DNA of 64,000 bases from G047528255 sp047528255 (GTDB lineage: Bacteria; Bacteroidota; Bacteroidia; Flavobacteriales; Blattabacteriaceae): positions 1,054,001 through 1,118,000 of the forward strand of contig CP180024.1 of NCBI GenBank assembly GCA_047528255.1, in the 5' to 3' direction. This document shows, piece after piece, positions 62,674-64,000 of this stretch. Position numbers and translations under genes: made by a program. The stretch's first letter is position 1. Every line of letters begins with the position of its first letter. The notes below the pieces were generated by a model. The model made no database searches. It had not been told where the DNA came from and worked only from the letters and a program-made list of their open reading frames with translations.

Positions 62674-63075
62674 ATGATAAGAAAAACACTCGAAGCCCGT
62701 AAATGGGATGCTGTAGTGGAGTACCTGACAGAAACATTCTCCCTTGTAGAAAAGATATCCCCGAACGGGATATTGTTTCTCATCGGTATACAAGAATTAG
62801 GCAAAGGTCCTGAAAAATTTAAAAAAGACGATAAGATGAACATCATACATATTGCCATATGTCGTCTTTTGGAACCTTTTGGCTACTACGATTTCAAAGG
62901 AAGAGACAGTGAGGGATGGCCCCATTATGAATTGAAAGAATCCATACCTAGTCTAAGGTTAGGAGAACAGACGATATTGATCAAAAAAGCCATCATTCAA
63001 TACTTCGAAGAAGAAGACCTTCTAAACAATGTCTTCCTACACTTAGAGCAAGATGCAAAAATATCTTATCCATGA
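62674..63075 (+). CDS. Conserved hypothetical protein coupled to pheS
   Basis: A 133-residue soluble, mixed alpha/beta protein. The frame opens at 62650, but MIRKTLEARKWDAVVEYL at 62674 is supported by the promoter just upstream. Notable segments are LVEKISPNGILFLIGIQELG, MNIIHIAICRLLEPFGYY, and GRDSEGWPHYELKESIP. From memory it resembles a short uncharacterised Bacteroidales family (ending WPHW.L...P), but I cannot name a domain. Its stop overlaps the pheS start as ATGA, so both are translated together. No Cys cluster, membrane helix or signal peptide is seen. Confidence 0.78.
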   Translation: MIRKTLEARKWDAVVEYLTETFSLVEKISPNGILFLIGIQELGKGPEKFKKDDKMNIIHIAICRLLEPFGYYDFKGRDSEGWPHYELKESIPSLRLGEQTILIKKAIIQYFEEEDLLNNVFLHLEQDAKISYP

Positions 63076-64000
63076 TAGAAAAAATTCATCAGCTCCGTAA
63101 AGAAGTCGAAGCTTTTCGGGCAAAAAACCAACAAGATATTGAAGCCTTTCGGGTAAAATATTTGGGGAAAAAGGGATCCCTCACCACTTTGTTTAACGAT
63201 TTCAAAAGTGTAGCGTACGAGGAGAAAAAGAGTATCGGTCAAGCCATAAACGCTTTGAAAAATGAGATTCGAGAGAAAATCGATCACGCTAAAGAAAGAT
63301 TGTCTAAAAAAGATACGACTTTCTCATCTTATCAAGACCTTACCAAACCCGGTATTCTGTGCGAGCCAGGAGCTCGACATCCGATCTCTATAGTGAAAAA
63401 TCGTATCGTGGATATTTTCAGCCACATCGGGTTCAGCACAGCCGAAGGCCCGGAAATCGAAGATGATTGGCACAATTTTACCGCGCTGAATTTACCTGCC
63501 CATCATCCGGCTCGGGACATGCAAGACACTTTTTTCCTTGAAAAGGATCCGGATGTGTTGTTACGCACACACACCTCCTCGGTGCAGATACATTATATGG
63601 AAACCCATCAGCCTCCGATCCGCATCCTCTCCCCTGGAAGGGTATTCCGAAACGAAGCGATCTCGGCGCGTTCGCACTGTATGTTTCACCAAATCGAAGG
63701 ATTGTACGTGGATAAAAAAGTATCGTTTGCTGATCTCAAACAGACACTCCAATACTTCACCACGGCACTTTTCTGCAAATCACAAATTCGACTACGACCT
63801 TCATATTTTCCATTTACGGAACCCAGCGCGGAGGTAGATGTCTATTGGGGTTTGGAGAGCGAGACAGATCGTCGCATTACAAAAGGAACCGGATGGCTCG
63901 AGATTATCGGCTGTGGCATGGTAGATCCTCAGATCTTGAAAAATGTAGGTATAGACCCCGAAACTTTTTCCGGTTTCGCCTTCGGTATGGGGATAGAACG
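63072..64000 (+). CDS. pheS: Phenylalanyl-tRNA synthetase alpha subunit, 3' end outside window
   Basis: Class II synthetase subunit that, with PheT, charges tRNA-Phe. The first 309 codons are open. They show an N-terminal coiled coil (MIEKIHQLRKEVEAF), FRVKYLGKKGSLTTLF, GARHPISIVKNRIVDIF, FSTAEGPEIEDDWHNFTALN, HPARDMQDTF, LLRTHTSSVQI, motif 2 SPGRVFRNEAISARSHCMFH, PSYFPFTEPSAEVDVYW, EIIGCGMVDPQIL, and the start of motif 3 FAFGMGIER at the very edge. The ATG overlaps the preceding stop (ATGA). Retained although pheA in the window is dead, as expected if phenylalanine is imported. Confidence 0.95.
   Translation, partial: MIEKIHQLRKEVEAFRAKNQQDIEAFRVKYLGKKGSLTTLFNDFKSVAYEEKKSIGQAINALKNEIREKIDHAKERLSKKDTTFSSYQDLTKPGILCEPGARHPISIVKNRIVDIFSHIGFSTAEGPEIEDDWHNFTALNLPAHHPARDMQDTFFLEKDPDVLLRTHTSSVQIHYMETHQPPIRILSPGRVFRNEAISARSHCMFHQIEGLYVDKKVSFADLKQTLQYFTTALFCKSQIRLRPSYFPFTEPSAEVDVYWGLESETDRRITKGTGWLEIIGCGMVDPQILKNVGIDPETFSGFAFGMGIE

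Noticed and set aside
62548..62793. 81-codon - strand frame
   Set aside because: Overlaps the promoter and start of the better supported + strand gene at 62674.

Overview
The window looks like a chromosome segment of a host-restricted member of the Bacteroidota (closest in gene layout to Bacteroidales) whose genome is decaying. The lineage call rests on a fused MurF-alanine racemase, a DAHP synthase fused to a C-terminal chorismate mutase, a Tdk/RsmI neighbourhood, a Bacteroidota-type FtsB, a GH3-family adenylase, and promoters of the form TTTG-N19/20-TAnnTTTG. Species cannot be named from the sequence alone.

Layout. 0-4.5 kb: end of ddl, a GH3 adenylase, then on the other strand feoA, feoB and a 53-residue Cys-rich membrane protein gene. 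7.5-13.6 kb: recJ and rsmI (-), a decayed conserved gene (-), a dead thymidine kinase gene (+) coupled to murF-alr (+). 16.9-19.4 kb: lptB, a dead cobalamin adenosyltransferase gene, thiamine pyrophosphokinase, and inorganic pyrophosphatase (-). 20.8-22.8 kb: metG, whose C-terminal tRNA-binding domain has been cut off by a nonsense codon. 25.3-38.5 kb: topA, a dead serine hydrolase, a lipoprotein, ftsB and pepP, all on the - strand and all separated by insertion sequences. 40.8-42.2 kb: mnmE. 43.9-50.1 kb: metK, then an aromatic amino acid operon in which pheA, an aminotransferase and tyrA are dead while DAHP synthase/chorismate mutase and rsgA are intact. 52.6-56.3 kb: two dead acyl-CoA synthetases (acs- and prpE-like). 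56.5-64 kb: a phosphate transporter, a LuxE-like acyl-protein synthetase, a small conserved hypothetical gene, and pheS running off the window edge.

Between these blocks lie 13 clusters of one IS5-family element of about 1.27 kb, adding up to roughly 23.5 kb (about 37% of the window). I count about 25 separate pieces. Every copy carries stops, frameshifts or deletions, and copies are often nested in each other. No other IS family was seen. No tRNA, rRNA or CRISPR array was seen.

Function. What survives is information processing (metG, topA, mnmE, pheS, recJ, rsmI, rsgA), envelope building (ddl, murF-alr, lptB, ftsB) and a few core supply functions (Fe2+, phosphate, SAM, thiamine diphosphate, PPi removal). 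What has died is peripheral: acetate and propionate activation, cobalamin adenosylation, thymidine salvage, Tyr/Phe synthesis and a secreted serine hydrolase. The pattern is that of a symbiont or obligate associate after an old IS burst.
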